The notes: generated from the letters alone by a model not told the origin. DNA of 41,422 nt from CAZTDD01 sp964612675 (GCA_964612675.1 CAZTDD010000053.1:1-41422), one strand, 5' to 3'; shown: positions 7,518-15,440, numbered from the stretch's first letter. Made by a program: numbers and translations.

Positions 7518-7757
7518 ATGAAGACACTCCGACAAATACTCAACTGCCTAGCCGAACGTCGTGGAGAACGTCCGTTCGACTGGGGCGCACGCAAACGCTC
7601 AGTCACCGAGATCGTTGAATGGATGACCGAACACGGATGGAATATCGCACCGGGAAGCGTTCAACGCTGGATCGACGGTTTCCGGGAACCGAATCCCGCC
7701 GCTCAGGTTCTCTTGAATCAAATGCTCGAAGAACTGACTGAGGAACACCGTAAATAA
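7518..7757 (+). CDS. small hypothetical protein upstream of a recombinase
   Basis: A 79-residue frame with AGAGG 9 bases before its ATG and a good promoter just ahead. The sequence (MKTLRQILNCLAERRGERPF, then WMTEHGWNIAPGSVQRWIDGFREPNPAAQVLLNQMLEEL) reads as a small helical DNA-binding protein. The segment WNIAPGSVQRWIDGFREPN looks like the recognition part of a helix-turn-helix of Cro/phage-repressor style, though I cannot name the family. It may regulate the tyrosine recombinase 258 bases downstream or its own promoter. This is inference from position and pattern. Confidence 0.55.
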   Translation: MKTLRQILNCLAERRGERPFDWGARKRSVTEIVEWMTEHGWNIAPGSVQRWIDGFREPNPAAQVLLNQMLEELTEEHRK

Positions 7758-7769
7758 CGAGCCGCCACG

Positions 7770-7865
7770 GTGCCGCTCAATGCCTACATCGCGCTTGCCA
7801 AGAAACACCGAAATAGCCTTCGCGCGATGCTGGAAGCCATCGAATCGGGCGAAATGCTGGGTTGA
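7770..7865 (+). CDS. possible 31-aa peptide coupled to the preceding gene
   Basis: A GTG-started frame (PLNAYIALAKKHRNSLRAML, then EAIESGEMLG) begins 12 bases after the stop of the previous gene. It would form one amphipathic helix. No clear Shine-Dalgarno is seen, so translation would rely on coupling. It is a plausible microprotein but weakly supported. Confidence 0.25.
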   Translation: MPLNAYIALAKKHRNSLRAMLEAIESGEMLG

Positions 7866-7926
7866 GATTATGGCGAATTTTGCCCGGATTTTCAGTCAAC
7901 ATTTCATATTCAAATGTGTACTTTTT

Positions 7927-7957
7927 CGGCTTCAAGTGCCTTGAAACAGCCGTTTTT
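7927..7957 (+). terminator. intrinsic terminator or attenuator
   Basis: CGGCTTCAAG-TGC-CTTGA-AAC-AGCCG can fold into a 10-bp stem with a 3-base bulge and is followed directly by TTTTT (7953-7957). It separates the 7518 transcript from the recombinase gene at 8016. Confidence 0.5.
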
Positions 7958-8015
7958 CAAGCGATTCGCCGTCAAAACAAGCGAAATACTGCACAGAACA
8001 TAAAGGTGTGTACCG

Positions 8016-8633
8016 ATGAACAACGTTCCCGCCGTCGCACAATCCACCGCTTTGCTCTCAACTCGTATAGACCGGCTACCTCCGCATATCACGCTGAGAG
8101 AATATCAACGTCTGCGCGACACCGTCCAAGAACACTGGTCTCAGAAACGTACACCAAAGAGCCGGTTTTACGAGCGTCGTGACACGCTCTTCCTCGATCT
8201 CTTGTGGGCAACAGGAGCCCGTGTCGATGATCTCTGTCGATTGCCGGTGTCCGCTATCGATTTCACGCAGCGCCGCGTCCGGATCGACATGAAGAAGGTC
8301 AAGCGTCCGACGGTGGTCTCACTCGATGAAGGGCTCCTGCTTGACTTGAGCCGGTTCATCGCCGACTTCGAGGTCAAAGGAAACCTGTTCGGATTCACGA
8401 GGTTTTATGCGTACAAGATGCTGAAGCAGTATGCCGAAGAGGCCGGACTACGCGACATCCATCCGCACAAGTTCCGCCACGGCCTCGCGATCCACCTGCT
8501 TCAGCAAGGCGTCCCGATCCCGGTCATTTCCGCGCGTCTTGGACACGCTTCGGTGTACGTCACGATGTCGATGTACATGAAGGTCACGCCCGAGATCCAG
8601 CAACAGATGCTAAAGGATGTCGTGTGGCGGTAA
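8016..8633 (+). CDS. catalytic-domain-only tyrosine recombinase
   Basis: A 205-residue integrase-family protein that would cut and rejoin DNA through a phosphotyrosine. The full active-site set is visible in order: R69 (GARVDDLC), a Lys in KKVKR (93-96), H151-x-x-R154 (HKFRHG), H177 (LGHAS) and Y187 (MYMKV). The N-terminal SAM-like core-binding domain is essentially missing (only about 55 residues precede the catalytic fold), half the usual 300-400 residues. AAAGGTG lies 8 bases before ATG 8016, so this is the natural start rather than a truncated frame. It could be a remnant or a minimal recombinase of the kind seen in some small mobile elements. Confidence 0.85.
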   Translation: MNNVPAVAQSTALLSTRIDRLPPHITLREYQRLRDTVQEHWSQKRTPKSRFYERRDTLFLDLLWATGARVDDLCRLPVSAIDFTQRRVRIDMKKVKRPTVVSLDEGLLLDLSRFIADFEVKGNLFGFTRFYAYKMLKQYAEEAGLRDIHPHKFRHGLAIHLLQQGVPIPVISARLGHASVYVTMSMYMKVTPEIQQQMLKDVVWR

Positions 8634-8971
8634 CGCTGCCGACAGACTTACTGCTCACTTACTGGTCACCGAGACGACACCAAGCGCTGTGACGACGACA
8701 ATCGAGATCTGTATTCCCGGGCTCACAGACGGAATATGAGAATCGATATATTGGGCGTCGTTACGCCAAATGTATGGTTTTATTCAAACCCCGTCACCGG
8801 GCCGACTTGCCCTCCTTTGAGTAAGCGATTCTCGCTGTCTCTCAAACCCCCACGCGTGCGCGCACGCGCATCATCAAAAGCCTATTCGCGGCTTCTGAAA
8901 TATGCTTCGAGTTTTCTCCGTTGAGACCATATGTGGCTATTAAGCGGTCGCGCGCGGTGACAAACCTCGAT
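8634..8971. other. gene-free spacer with a Z-DNA-prone palindrome
   Basis: No gene is supported. The segment separates the small recombinase from the integrative-element genes and may hold the left end of that element, but I found no copy of the tRNA-Gly 3' end. The notable item is the alternating purine-pyrimidine tract at 8851-8871. Confidence 0.4.
8851..8871. repeat. 21-base alternating pyrimidine-purine tract with 16-bp palindrome
   Basis: Every step from 8851 to 8871 alternates pyrimidine and purine. The core CGCGTGCGCGCACGCG (8853-8868) is a perfect 16-bp palindrome. Such sequence can adopt Z-DNA or a cruciform under negative supercoiling. Confidence 0.8.
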
Positions 8972-9175
8972 ATGGACCTGCGTCAAGGGGCTAGTGGCTA
9001 TTCAGCCGTGGATTTCCAACCCCGGGTGGCGAACACCTTGAACAGGGTGTACCTCCGGACGAAAATAGAATATGGTCTGACCGGTAGACCGTTGGGAGCC
9101 AGAGAACCGCATGATGCTGCGACACTCGCCGAGTTAGTTGGAGAACATGTCTTGTTGTATAAGGAGGCGTCGTGA
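8972..9175 (+). CDS. small hypothetical protein coupled to the next gene
   Basis: A 67-residue frame from ATG 8972 (MDLRQGASGYSAVDFQPRVA, ending VGEHVLLYKEAS). Its TGA overlaps the GTG of the next gene, typical of real coupled genes. The frame stays open upstream to a TTG at 8921, so the start is uncertain; no strong Shine-Dalgarno is present at either site. The family is not recognised. It would be the first gene of the integrative-element operon. Confidence 0.4.
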   Translation: MDLRQGASGYSAVDFQPRVANTLNRVYLRTKIEYGLTGRPLGAREPHDAATLAELVGEHVLLYKEAS

Positions 9176-10221
9176 TTCGACCGAGCGAACACCCTGTGCA
9201 AAGAGGAATTGACGCGTTAGACACGATGTGCTGGTTGCTCGATTCCTGGATGGAGTTTCGATTCGATCATCCCGATGGAATCTTCCCCGAAGACTATGTG
9301 TATTCGTGGCAAGATGGCCAGAATGATTTCTGGGTCGAGCCACACGTTCTCCAAAGATTCCAGGCGGATGTCGAACAAATCAGAGGCTATCTTGGACAAT
9401 CCGCGAATGAAGAACGTTCTCGCCTGTCTGAAGACCACTCTCCTGAGATATCCGAAAGCGTTGCGGCGGAGAGAGTAAAGCAGGATGAATACTATATTCG
9501 TGCTGTGGAACGCGCCAAGTTCCACCGATTCATTCTCAGGTATCCGTGGATTTTCGCCATACGTTGGCGGTGCGCAATACGGCAGGAATACATCAGTCAG
9601 GAAGAGGAGTTAAACCAAGTGATAGGTTACTCCCGTTTTATTCCTCTCGATGAAGTCCGTTCGCGAGTTAGTGACGCCATGATCGGTTTGCAGGATGCGG
9701 TTCTCGCGGCGTTCAGGGAGGAACTCCCCTGGGGAACCAGCGAAAATCTGATGCCTCAAGGTGATTCAATAGAAGCTGAGCACAGCGTCTACTTGACCAT
9801 TAGAAGGCAGATCCGCGAGTATCGTTCGAGGAAGAAACTAGCGAACTGTGAACTGAGGAGTTGGCCCCGGCAGGTCGAGATACCTGATCAACTCTCTGTG
9901 GACAACGCTTGTTCTGACGGCGAACAAGACGGCCCAATCGACGCGCTACGTTTTCGCTGGAAAGGTGAAGTTTATGATATGCCAAAGCTGCCTTGGAAAC
10001 TTGTCCTCTATATGTGGAACCGCGAATCTGTGCCGATAGACGATTTAGCAGAGGATCTATGGGCTGGCGAAGAAACGCAAACGGATGATAGGAGGAAGAT
10101 CCAGGCCGCTATCAGCAGACTGCATCGATGGTTTATGGACCGGGAGATTACCATCGGTTTGAGACTCAACATTGCTGGGGAGTTCATCCGAAAGAAATAC
10201 GAGCAAAAATCACCTTCATGA
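9172..10221 (+). CDS. hypothetical element protein with C-terminal winged-helix-like region
   Basis: The GTG start is well supported by AAGGAGG 5 bases upstream. The 349-residue protein has a mostly helical, Trp-rich N-terminal half (LDTMCWLLDSWMEFRFDHPD, then RYPWIFAIRWRCAIRQEY), a Ser/Arg-rich linker and a C-terminal section of about 80 residues. The C-terminal section (RFRWKGEVYDMPKLPWKLVL, then ESVPIDDLAEDLW and IQAAISRLHRWF) reads like a winged-helix DNA-binding domain. It precedes the DUF3987 gene by 186 bases. A role in replication or control of the element is inference; I do not recognise a named family. Confidence 0.6.
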   Translation: MIRPSEHPVQRGIDALDTMCWLLDSWMEFRFDHPDGIFPEDYVYSWQDGQNDFWVEPHVLQRFQADVEQIRGYLGQSANEERSRLSEDHSPEISESVAAERVKQDEYYIRAVERAKFHRFILRYPWIFAIRWRCAIRQEYISQEEELNQVIGYSRFIPLDEVRSRVSDAMIGLQDAVLAAFREELPWGTSENLMPQGDSIEAEHSVYLTIRRQIREYRSRKKLANCELRSWPRQVEIPDQLSVDNACSDGEQDGPIDALRFRWKGEVYDMPKLPWKLVLYMWNRESVPIDDLAEDLWAGEETQTDDRRKIQAAISRLHRWFMDREITIGLRLNIAGEFIRKKYEQKSPS

Positions 10222-10251
10222 AGCTGCCGTAAAGCTCTCACGTAGCTGAAA

Positions 10252-10271
10252 TGTTACTCCGAGACGTAACA
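10252..10271. promoter_or_regulatory. TGTTAC-N8-GTAACA inverted repeat
   Basis: Perfect 6-bp arms (10252-10257 and 10266-10271) lie in the spacer upstream of the DUF3987 gene. This is a reasonable operator-like site, and the GTAAC/GTTAC wording echoes the palindrome in the toxin-antitoxin repeats. Function is unknown. Confidence 0.35.
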
Positions 10272-10407
10272 ATTCCCACATGAAATCCTGAGAGTTGCTT
10301 GAACCGGCGCACGTAACCGCGTGGTGAGAGCGCGCAATCAGGAGTCAGCACTCTACGAATCGTTGAGTCGGGAACGGTTCAGTCAAGTACGATGGAGGGA
10401 GTTGACT

Positions 10408-11934
10408 ATGACTTCTCAAAGTGTTTCAGCCTTAAATCCGCAGGAAATCATCGAGATCTCGATCCGTGAGGCGGAGGAGTCGGGACTCTGGACCGCAGTC
10501 AGGAACTTGTCAAACACACTGGCAAAACAGTATCACAGCGGCGTGGTCGGTTACGGCCAAGCAGAGGTGACGATGCAGACATTTGTCAGGAGAGTGGGTA
10601 ATGGAGTTGTATCCGAGCAGGAAGCAGTATCAACATTAAAAAAATACTGCCAGATACCTGAGGAAGTAGAGACGTTTCCAAGTGCGATTTCGTGGCCGGT
10701 TATGGACGAATGCGCGTTCCACGGTCTAGCGGGAGACATCGTCAGGGCGATCGAACCTCACACTGAAGCAGATCCTACAGCGATTTTACTCCAGAGTTTG
10801 GTGGCGTTCGGCAGTGTCGCAGGGAGATCCGCTCACTACCTGGTCGAGGCAGACAAGCATTACACGAATAGTTATGTAGCGCTGGTTGGCTCTTCAGCCA
10901 AAGGTCGGAAGGGGACCTCGTGGGGCCACGTGGCCCGGATATTCGAACAGGTCGATCCGGAATACATGAGTAGTCGAGTCGTTCATGGCTTATCCAGCGG
11001 CGAAGGCCTGAAATGGGTCCGAGACCCTGTTGAGCATTCCGGGAAGAGCAAGAGAGCCGACGAGGGAGTACATGATAAACGTTTGCTTGTGTATGAGGCG
11101 GAGTTTGCCTCGGTGCTGAAAGTCTTGCGACGTGAAGGCAATACACTTTCCGCTATTCTTCGATGTGCCTGGGACAGCGGCAATTTACGGTCTCTGACTA
11201 AGAACGATCCCGTTGTCGCTACTGACGCTCATATATCACTCATCGTTCACATTACCAAGCAGGAGCTCGTTAAGAACTTAACGGATACGGAATGCGGCAA
11301 CGGTTTTGCAAACCGGTTTCTTTGGATATGCGTTCGACGGTCGAAGGTTCTACCGCACGGCGGTCAAATCCAGAAAGTTGATCTCCGGCCTTACGTAAAC
11401 CGTCTAAACGAAGCCATTGAGTTCAGCCGCACGCTCGATGCGCCTATCGAGTTCGAAAGGCAGGCAGCATGCGCCTGGGAATCGGTGTATCCGGCTTTAT
11501 CGGCAGAAAAGCCTGGCATATTCGGTGCGGTTGTCGCGCGGGGGGAAGCACAGGTCATACGGCTCGCATCCTTATACGCCTTGTTGGATCTATCCACGCA
11601 GATCGGGGAGAAACACCTACGTGCCGCACTCGCGGTTTGGCAGTACGCGGAGGATTCCTGTCGGTACATTTTCGGAGATAGCACGGGAGATGAGGTTGCT
11701 GATCGGATAATCCAAGTTCTTCGTCAGAATTCCGATGGTCTCACACGGACGCAAATCTACACAGACGTGTTCCACCGTAACCGTAATTCTTCTGAAATAG
11801 CGTCGGCGCTACAGCTCCTGGAGAGTGTCGGTTATGTCGGTAAGGTCCGAATCACAACAAGCGGACGCCCCATGGAAAGATGGAGGTTAACTCCACAGTA
11901 TCGTGAAGCCAAAAACGGTCAAAAAGAAACATGA
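10408..11934 (+). CDS. DUF3987-family P-loop protein of the integrative element
   Basis: I start at ATG 10408 because GGAGGGAG sits just upstream; the frame is open to a GTG at 10321 without a signal. The 508-residue protein matches DUF3987, a family of helicase-like P-loop proteins common on integrated plasmids and phage-like elements. The core begins FPSAISWPVMDECAFHGLAG, has a Walker A-like loop GSSAKGRKGTSW (about residues 161-172), a Walker B-like strand RLLVYEAEFASVL, and GNGFANRFLWICVRRSK. The C-terminal 80 residues (DEVADRIIQVLRQNSDGLTR, then IYTDVFHRN and LLESVGYVGKV) look like a winged helix. It probably serves replication or maintenance of the element. No separate primase is seen. 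Confidence 0.75.
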   Translation: MTSQSVSALNPQEIIEISIREAEESGLWTAVRNLSNTLAKQYHSGVVGYGQAEVTMQTFVRRVGNGVVSEQEAVSTLKKYCQIPEEVETFPSAISWPVMDECAFHGLAGDIVRAIEPHTEADPTAILLQSLVAFGSVAGRSAHYLVEADKHYTNSYVALVGSSAKGRKGTSWGHVARIFEQVDPEYMSSRVVHGLSSGEGLKWVRDPVEHSGKSKRADEGVHDKRLLVYEAEFASVLKVLRREGNTLSAILRCAWDSGNLRSLTKNDPVVATDAHISLIVHITKQELVKNLTDTECGNGFANRFLWICVRRSKVLPHGGQIQKVDLRPYVNRLNEAIEFSRTLDAPIEFERQAACAWESVYPALSAEKPGIFGAVVARGEAQVIRLASLYALLDLSTQIGEKHLRAALAVWQYAEDSCRYIFGDSTGDEVADRIIQVLRQNSDGLTRTQIYTDVFHRNRNSSEIASALQLLESVGYVGKVRITTSGRPMERWRLTPQYREAKNGQKET

Positions 11935-12033
11935 AGCGATGATTAATGTTCCTTTTGACCTTATTGATCATATGGATCTGTGGGCGAGTTTTACTCCTCA
12001 ATCAAATCTCATGCAAGAAGGGGAATGCGTATC

Positions 12034-12549
12034 ATGGTTGATTATCTAGCTTTAGCACAGTCAGCTACACGTACACCACTGTGGGAACGAAATGAGCAGT
12101 TGGAACCAAACGCGGGTAATTTTCTTCAAAAAGGTCAAAAAGATCAAGAAGCATTGGCTACCAGGATCAAAGACCTCACCAGGATAGCGTTGATTGAGTT
12201 CCATTCGAGATTGGCGACACATATTGAGGCGACCTGGGAATCCCACGAGGAGTGGTGCGAGGAAACAGAGTACATGAAAGATATGATCGCCGAGGTTTGT
12301 GAACATCTCAATGGTGAAAAGGTGGACTTCTACGCCCGCGAGGCGGTGACTATGTGGCTCGCGCTCAAAACAGAGATGCTCACAATGACGCAGTATCGGG
12401 CCAACCTCAAAGAGCTCTGGGGAATTCTTCAAGAAATGAACGACGAAAAGAGGACCAATCCAGGAAAAACTGAGCCGGAAACAGAGGGATTCCAGCAAGT
12501 AAACAGAAAGAGAATCGAAATATATCGGTTGAAGAGACTGACCCTATGA
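12034..12549 (+). CDS. hypothetical helical protein of the integrative element
   Basis: ATG 12034 is preferred over upstream in-frame GTG 11980 and ATG 12025 because AAGGGG lies 9 bases before it. The 171-residue product (MVDYLALAQSATRTPLWERN...) is rich in Glu, Lys and Met and predicted mostly helical (LATRIKDLTRIALIEFHSRL, HIEATWESHEEWCEETEYMK, YRANLKELWGILQEM), with coiled-coil character. No motif or family is recognised. Its place between the DUF3987 and excisionase genes suggests an element-maintenance role or cargo. Confidence 0.55.
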   Translation: MVDYLALAQSATRTPLWERNEQLEPNAGNFLQKGQKDQEALATRIKDLTRIALIEFHSRLATHIEATWESHEEWCEETEYMKDMIAEVCEHLNGEKVDFYAREAVTMWLALKTEMLTMTQYRANLKELWGILQEMNDEKRTNPGKTEPETEGFQQVNRKRIEIYRLKRLTL

Positions 12550-12649
12550 TGGCGGCGTGCGTGCCTCTCTGATAAGCCGGGGGACAGCAATACTTGACCG
12601 GAAAAGAGACGTGTTTTGTGGTTGATGATCCTGTAAGGGGACTTATATA

Positions 12650-12922
12650 ATGAAACTGGAACGTTTACTTACCACAAGCGAGGTGGCCCAAATCTTGGGT
12701 TTAAGTGAGAAGACGGTGAGGAAGTTGAAAAGCCGGGGACTTGTTCCTATCAACTTTGGTGGACGCTTTCGATACCGGAAACAAGACGTGTCTTCGTTCA
12801 TCGATAGGCACATCCAATCAGAGCGATCCGCCGTCTGTCCGCCGACAGACGACGATGAATTGGTCCGCTTTCCGGGCCTAAACGACGAGGCTTGGGAAGA
12901 AGTGCAGAGAAGGAGGAACTAA
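12650..12922 (+). CDS. excisionase-like helix-turn-helix protein
   Basis: A 90-residue DNA-binding protein of the excisionase/MerR-like HTH_17 type. The N-terminus has the standard arrangement: LLTTSEVAQILGLSEKTVRK (helix-turn-helix), then LKSRGLVPINFGGRFRYRKQ (wing) and DVSSFIDRH. AAGGGG lies 10 bases before ATG 12650. It ends one base before the integrase ATG, so the two are co-transcribed. In such elements the small protein bends attachment-site DNA and biases the integrase toward excision. The C-terminal tail (DDDELVRFPGLNDEAWEEVQ) is family-nonspecific. Confidence 0.8.
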   Translation: MKLERLLTTSEVAQILGLSEKTVRKLKSRGLVPINFGGRFRYRKQDVSSFIDRHIQSERSAVCPPTDDDELVRFPGLNDEAWEEVQRRRN

Positions 12923-12923
12923 G

Positions 12924-14171
12924 ATGTCGTGGATTACGAAACGTCAGAAATGCGGGGGCAAAATCGAATGGCTCTATCGGTGGTCAGAACATGGGAAGCG
13001 ATTCACTCGAGTTGTACCGGGCGCAAAGACTCGAAGACAAGCCGAGAGAATCAAGCGTCAGTGGGATTATCAACGCGATGTGGAGAAGGATGTTGGTAAT
13101 AAAGGCAAGGAGTGGACTCTCGAAACGGCGCACCACGAGGTTATGGATTTTAAAACGTGTTCGCCGCGTTTCCGAACTGAACTCGACCGCTACTTCAAAC
13201 GCAGTTTCTTCCCGTTCTTCGGGAGAAGCCGAAGGCTTTCAGATATCACAGTGGGTGATATCAAACGATGGGTCGCATGGCGAAAACAGCATACAGGGAG
13301 AAGCGGCGGCACAGTGCGTAACTCGACCGTGAGGCATGAGTTTTACGCTCTTTCACAATGCTTCCAGGCAGCTTTGGAGTTTGGCCGGTTACGAAGCAAT
13401 CCGTGTGCATCAATCTCGTTGAAGAGGATTCTGCCGAACGACCTGCGGCGACGGGAGCGAGTTCTCAACCCTGCCGAAATCCAGCGGCTTATCGAGGCGA
13501 GTGATGGCCATGTTAAAACGTTTGTCGTGCTCGCATGGGCCACAGCAGGGCGCATGGGTGAGCTACTTCAGCTCGAATGGAGTGACATAGACGTTGAGAG
13601 GGAGACCATAACGTTTCGACACGATCCGCCTTGCCGTACGACAAAGAACAAAAGGACCAGGAGCGTACCCGTCTCGCGGGAGATCCTGGCATTTGTCGTC
13701 GACAATCATCCTCGTGTAGCGGCGAGTTCATGGGTCTTTAGTCATCCCGATGGTTCTCGAATTAAGAATGTCAAAACCGGCGTCCGACTTGCCGCGAAAA
13801 GAGCCGGTCTTGAAGGAGTCACGGCGCACGTGATTCGTCACTCAGTGAACTCGGCATTGTTAGCTGCAGGGTTTTCTCAGGCGGTTGTTAGAGATCATGT
13901 CGGGCATTCTGATTTCCGGATGACCAGTCATTACGCTCACACGTTGGAAGAGGAACGCAGGGCCGCGGCGATACATCTCGCGAAAGTCGGCAACCAACGT
14001 GATCGAGAACAGGAAGAAGGGTTCCTGAAAAAGTTCCCATATGACAAAACCCGTCAAGAAATAGTTGAACTCTGTTCTAGTTCTGAATTCATAAGGTCTG
14101 TGGAGTCAATAACTGGCATGATTAAGCGGGAAACGGGGATCGAACCCGCGACCCTCAGCTTGGGAAGCTGA
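12924..14171 (+). CDS. tyrosine recombinase / integrase reading into tRNA-Gly
   Basis: A 415-residue site-specific integrase with AAGGAGG 7 bases before ATG 12924. An N-terminal arm-binding-like part (1-60) and core-binding domain (70-160) precede the catalytic domain. Visible active residues are R210 (TAGRMGEL), K241 or K243 (TKNKR), H302-x-x-R305 (HVIRHS), H328 (VGHSD) and Y337 (SHYAH). The last 15 codons, IKRETGIEPATLSLG then S, are antisense to the 3' half of the tRNA-Gly gene (47-base overlap). This shows the element is inserted at that tRNA, with the integrase next to the junction. The element should extend leftwards; the upstream genes are its probable body. Confidence 0.92.
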   Translation: MSWITKRQKCGGKIEWLYRWSEHGKRFTRVVPGAKTRRQAERIKRQWDYQRDVEKDVGNKGKEWTLETAHHEVMDFKTCSPRFRTELDRYFKRSFFPFFGRSRRLSDITVGDIKRWVAWRKQHTGRSGGTVRNSTVRHEFYALSQCFQAALEFGRLRSNPCASISLKRILPNDLRRRERVLNPAEIQRLIEASDGHVKTFVVLAWATAGRMGELLQLEWSDIDVERETITFRHDPPCRTTKNKRTRSVPVSREILAFVVDNHPRVAASSWVFSHPDGSRIKNVKTGVRLAAKRAGLEGVTAHVIRHSVNSALLAAGFSQAVVRDHVGHSDFRMTSHYAHTLEEERRAAAIHLAKVGNQRDREQEEGFLKKFPYDKTRQEIVELCSSSEFIRSVESITGMIKRETGIEPATLSLGS

Positions 14172-14197
14172 TGCTCTACCAACTGAGCTATTCCCGC
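14125..14197 (-). tRNA. tRNA-Gly (anticodon CCC)
   Basis: On the minus strand the 73-base sequence folds as a standard cloverleaf. The acceptor stem GCGGGAA pairs with TTCCCGC; the D arm contains AGCTCAGTTGGTAGAGC; the anticodon stem TCAGC/GCTGA encloses the loop TTCCCAA, anticodon CCC; the T arm contains GGTTCGATCC. The discriminator is U, usual for bacterial tRNA-Gly. CCA is not encoded. The gene is intact although it is the integration site of the element on its 3' side. Confidence 0.95.
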
Positions 14198-14238
14198 AAC
14201 AGGTCTCTCTATAGACAGTCTCTCTTCTAACACCCAGA

Positions 14239-14267
14239 ATGCTAGGTACACCAAACGCTTATGTCAA
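14239..14267 (-). promoter_or_regulatory. promoter of tRNA-Gly
   Basis: On the minus strand, TTGACA (14262-14267) and TAGCAT (14239-14244) are separated by exactly 17 bases. The predicted start is about 35 bases before the mature tRNA 5' end. This promoter lies outside the integrated element. Confidence 0.75.
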
Positions 14268-14322
14268 GACTCTAGCGAACATTTATTCAGTCACCCCTTG
14301 GGAGCATAACCCTTCGCCCGCC

Positions 14323-15165
14323 CTAATCAAACCGCAGCAACATCGAATAATCCATCACCGCACTCGAATGCGTCAGAGCCCCCACCGAAATCACGTCCAC
14401 TCCTGTCTCCGCAATTTCCCCAACCGTCTCCAACGTGACCCCGCCCGATGCCTCCATCTCACACTCCCCATCGATCAAATTCACAGCCTCGACAAGCTCG
14501 GCTGTCGAGAAGTTGTCCAGCATGATCCTGTCAACATCGAGGCGAATCGCCTCCTTTACTTCATCAATACTTCGCGTCTCGACCTCCACCCGATACGTGT
14601 TACCCCACCGGTCACGGACACGTCTCACCGCCTCGGTCAGACTCCCGGCGGCGTCCACATGATTCTCTTTAATGAGGACCATGTCATACAGGCCCATCCG
14701 ATGATTCACACCGCCGCCCACCTCCACTGCGTATTTCTCCAGATCCCGCCACAGAGGCGTCGTCTTCCGCGTATCCGTAATCTTTGCAGCGGTATGCTTT
14801 ATACGTTCCGCAAACTCATTCGTCATCGTCGCGACTCCCGACAGCCACCCCAAAAAATTCAACGCAACCCGTTCTCCCGTCAGAATCGAGGAAACAGCCC
14901 CCGACAACCTCACAACCTCCTCGCCGCCCGATGTCTTTTGTCCTTCCGTTCCCCGCAGCTCTACTTCCACCTTCTCATCCACCAAACGATAGGCCTCTTC
15001 GAAAACGGGTAACCCACATACCACGCCGCTTGCTTTCGCGATTACAGCGGCTGTTCCTGGTTGCTCCTTGTCCACTGTCGCTGCAGTTGTCACATCGCCC
15101 TCGCCCACATCCTCTTCCAGCGCGCGACGCAGACGATCACGGAGGCTTGTTTGATCGATCTTCAT
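14323..15165 (-). CDS. nadC: quinolinate phosphoribosyltransferase (nicotinate-nucleotide pyrophosphorylase)
   Basis: Cytosolic enzyme of NAD biosynthesis: quinolinate plus PRPP gives nicotinate mononucleotide, CO2 and pyrophosphate. Start ATG 15165 is chosen because GGGAG lies 6 bases upstream; in-frame starts at 15171 and 15192 lack a good spacing. Family motifs are clear: EDVGEGDVTT, LTGERVALNFLGWLSGVAT, ITDTRKTTPLWRDLEKYAVE, GGGVNHRMGLYDMVLIKENH, VEVETRS, IMLDNF and EASGGV. The length of 280 residues is normal. No nadA or nadB is adjacent, so the gene stands alone under its own promoter, beside the tRNA-Gly. Confidence 0.96.
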   Translation of the reverse strand: MKIDQTSLRDRLRRALEEDVGEGDVTTAATVDKEQPGTAAVIAKASGVVCGLPVFEEAYRLVDEKVEVELRGTEGQKTSGGEEVVRLSGAVSSILTGERVALNFLGWLSGVATMTNEFAERIKHTAAKITDTRKTTPLWRDLEKYAVEVGGGVNHRMGLYDMVLIKENHVDAAGSLTEAVRRVRDRWGNTYRVEVETRSIDEVKEAIRLDVDRIMLDNFSTAELVEAVNLIDGECEMEASGGVTLETVGEIAETGVDVISVGALTHSSAVMDYSMLLRFD

Positions 15166-15198
15166 GTCCATCTCCCGATCTTCTCGACTCACCGATCC

Positions 15199-15227
15199 AT
15201 AGTATAGGCAGTCGGCTCGTGTGACAA
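15199..15227 (-). promoter_or_regulatory. promoter of nadC
   Basis: Minus-strand TTGTCA (15222-15227) and TACTAT (15199-15204) are separated by 17 bases, about 30 bases upstream of the nadC start. This is a standard sigma-70-like arrangement. Confidence 0.65.
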
Positions 15228-15440
15228 AGTACTCATCACGATGTTGCAGACATTGCGATGAGGGCTTCTAGAGGTCTCCCGCATGTGAGACACTGAACCG
15301 GAATCCACACCACTCGTGTATCCAACAGATAGCGTGATGGAAAAGCCGTGGTTGATTCTCCCGGACCGCCGGGTGGAGACAGCAATTGAGAACCGCTGCG
15401 AATAGCAGGCACGTTCCGGTGTACGCTAAAGGTAGAAAGC

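Noticed and set aside
14054..14254. 66-residue minus-strand frame across the tRNA-Gly
   Set aside because: It is a read-through of the tRNA gene (AQLVEHQLPKLRVAGSIP is a common translated-tRNA artefact).
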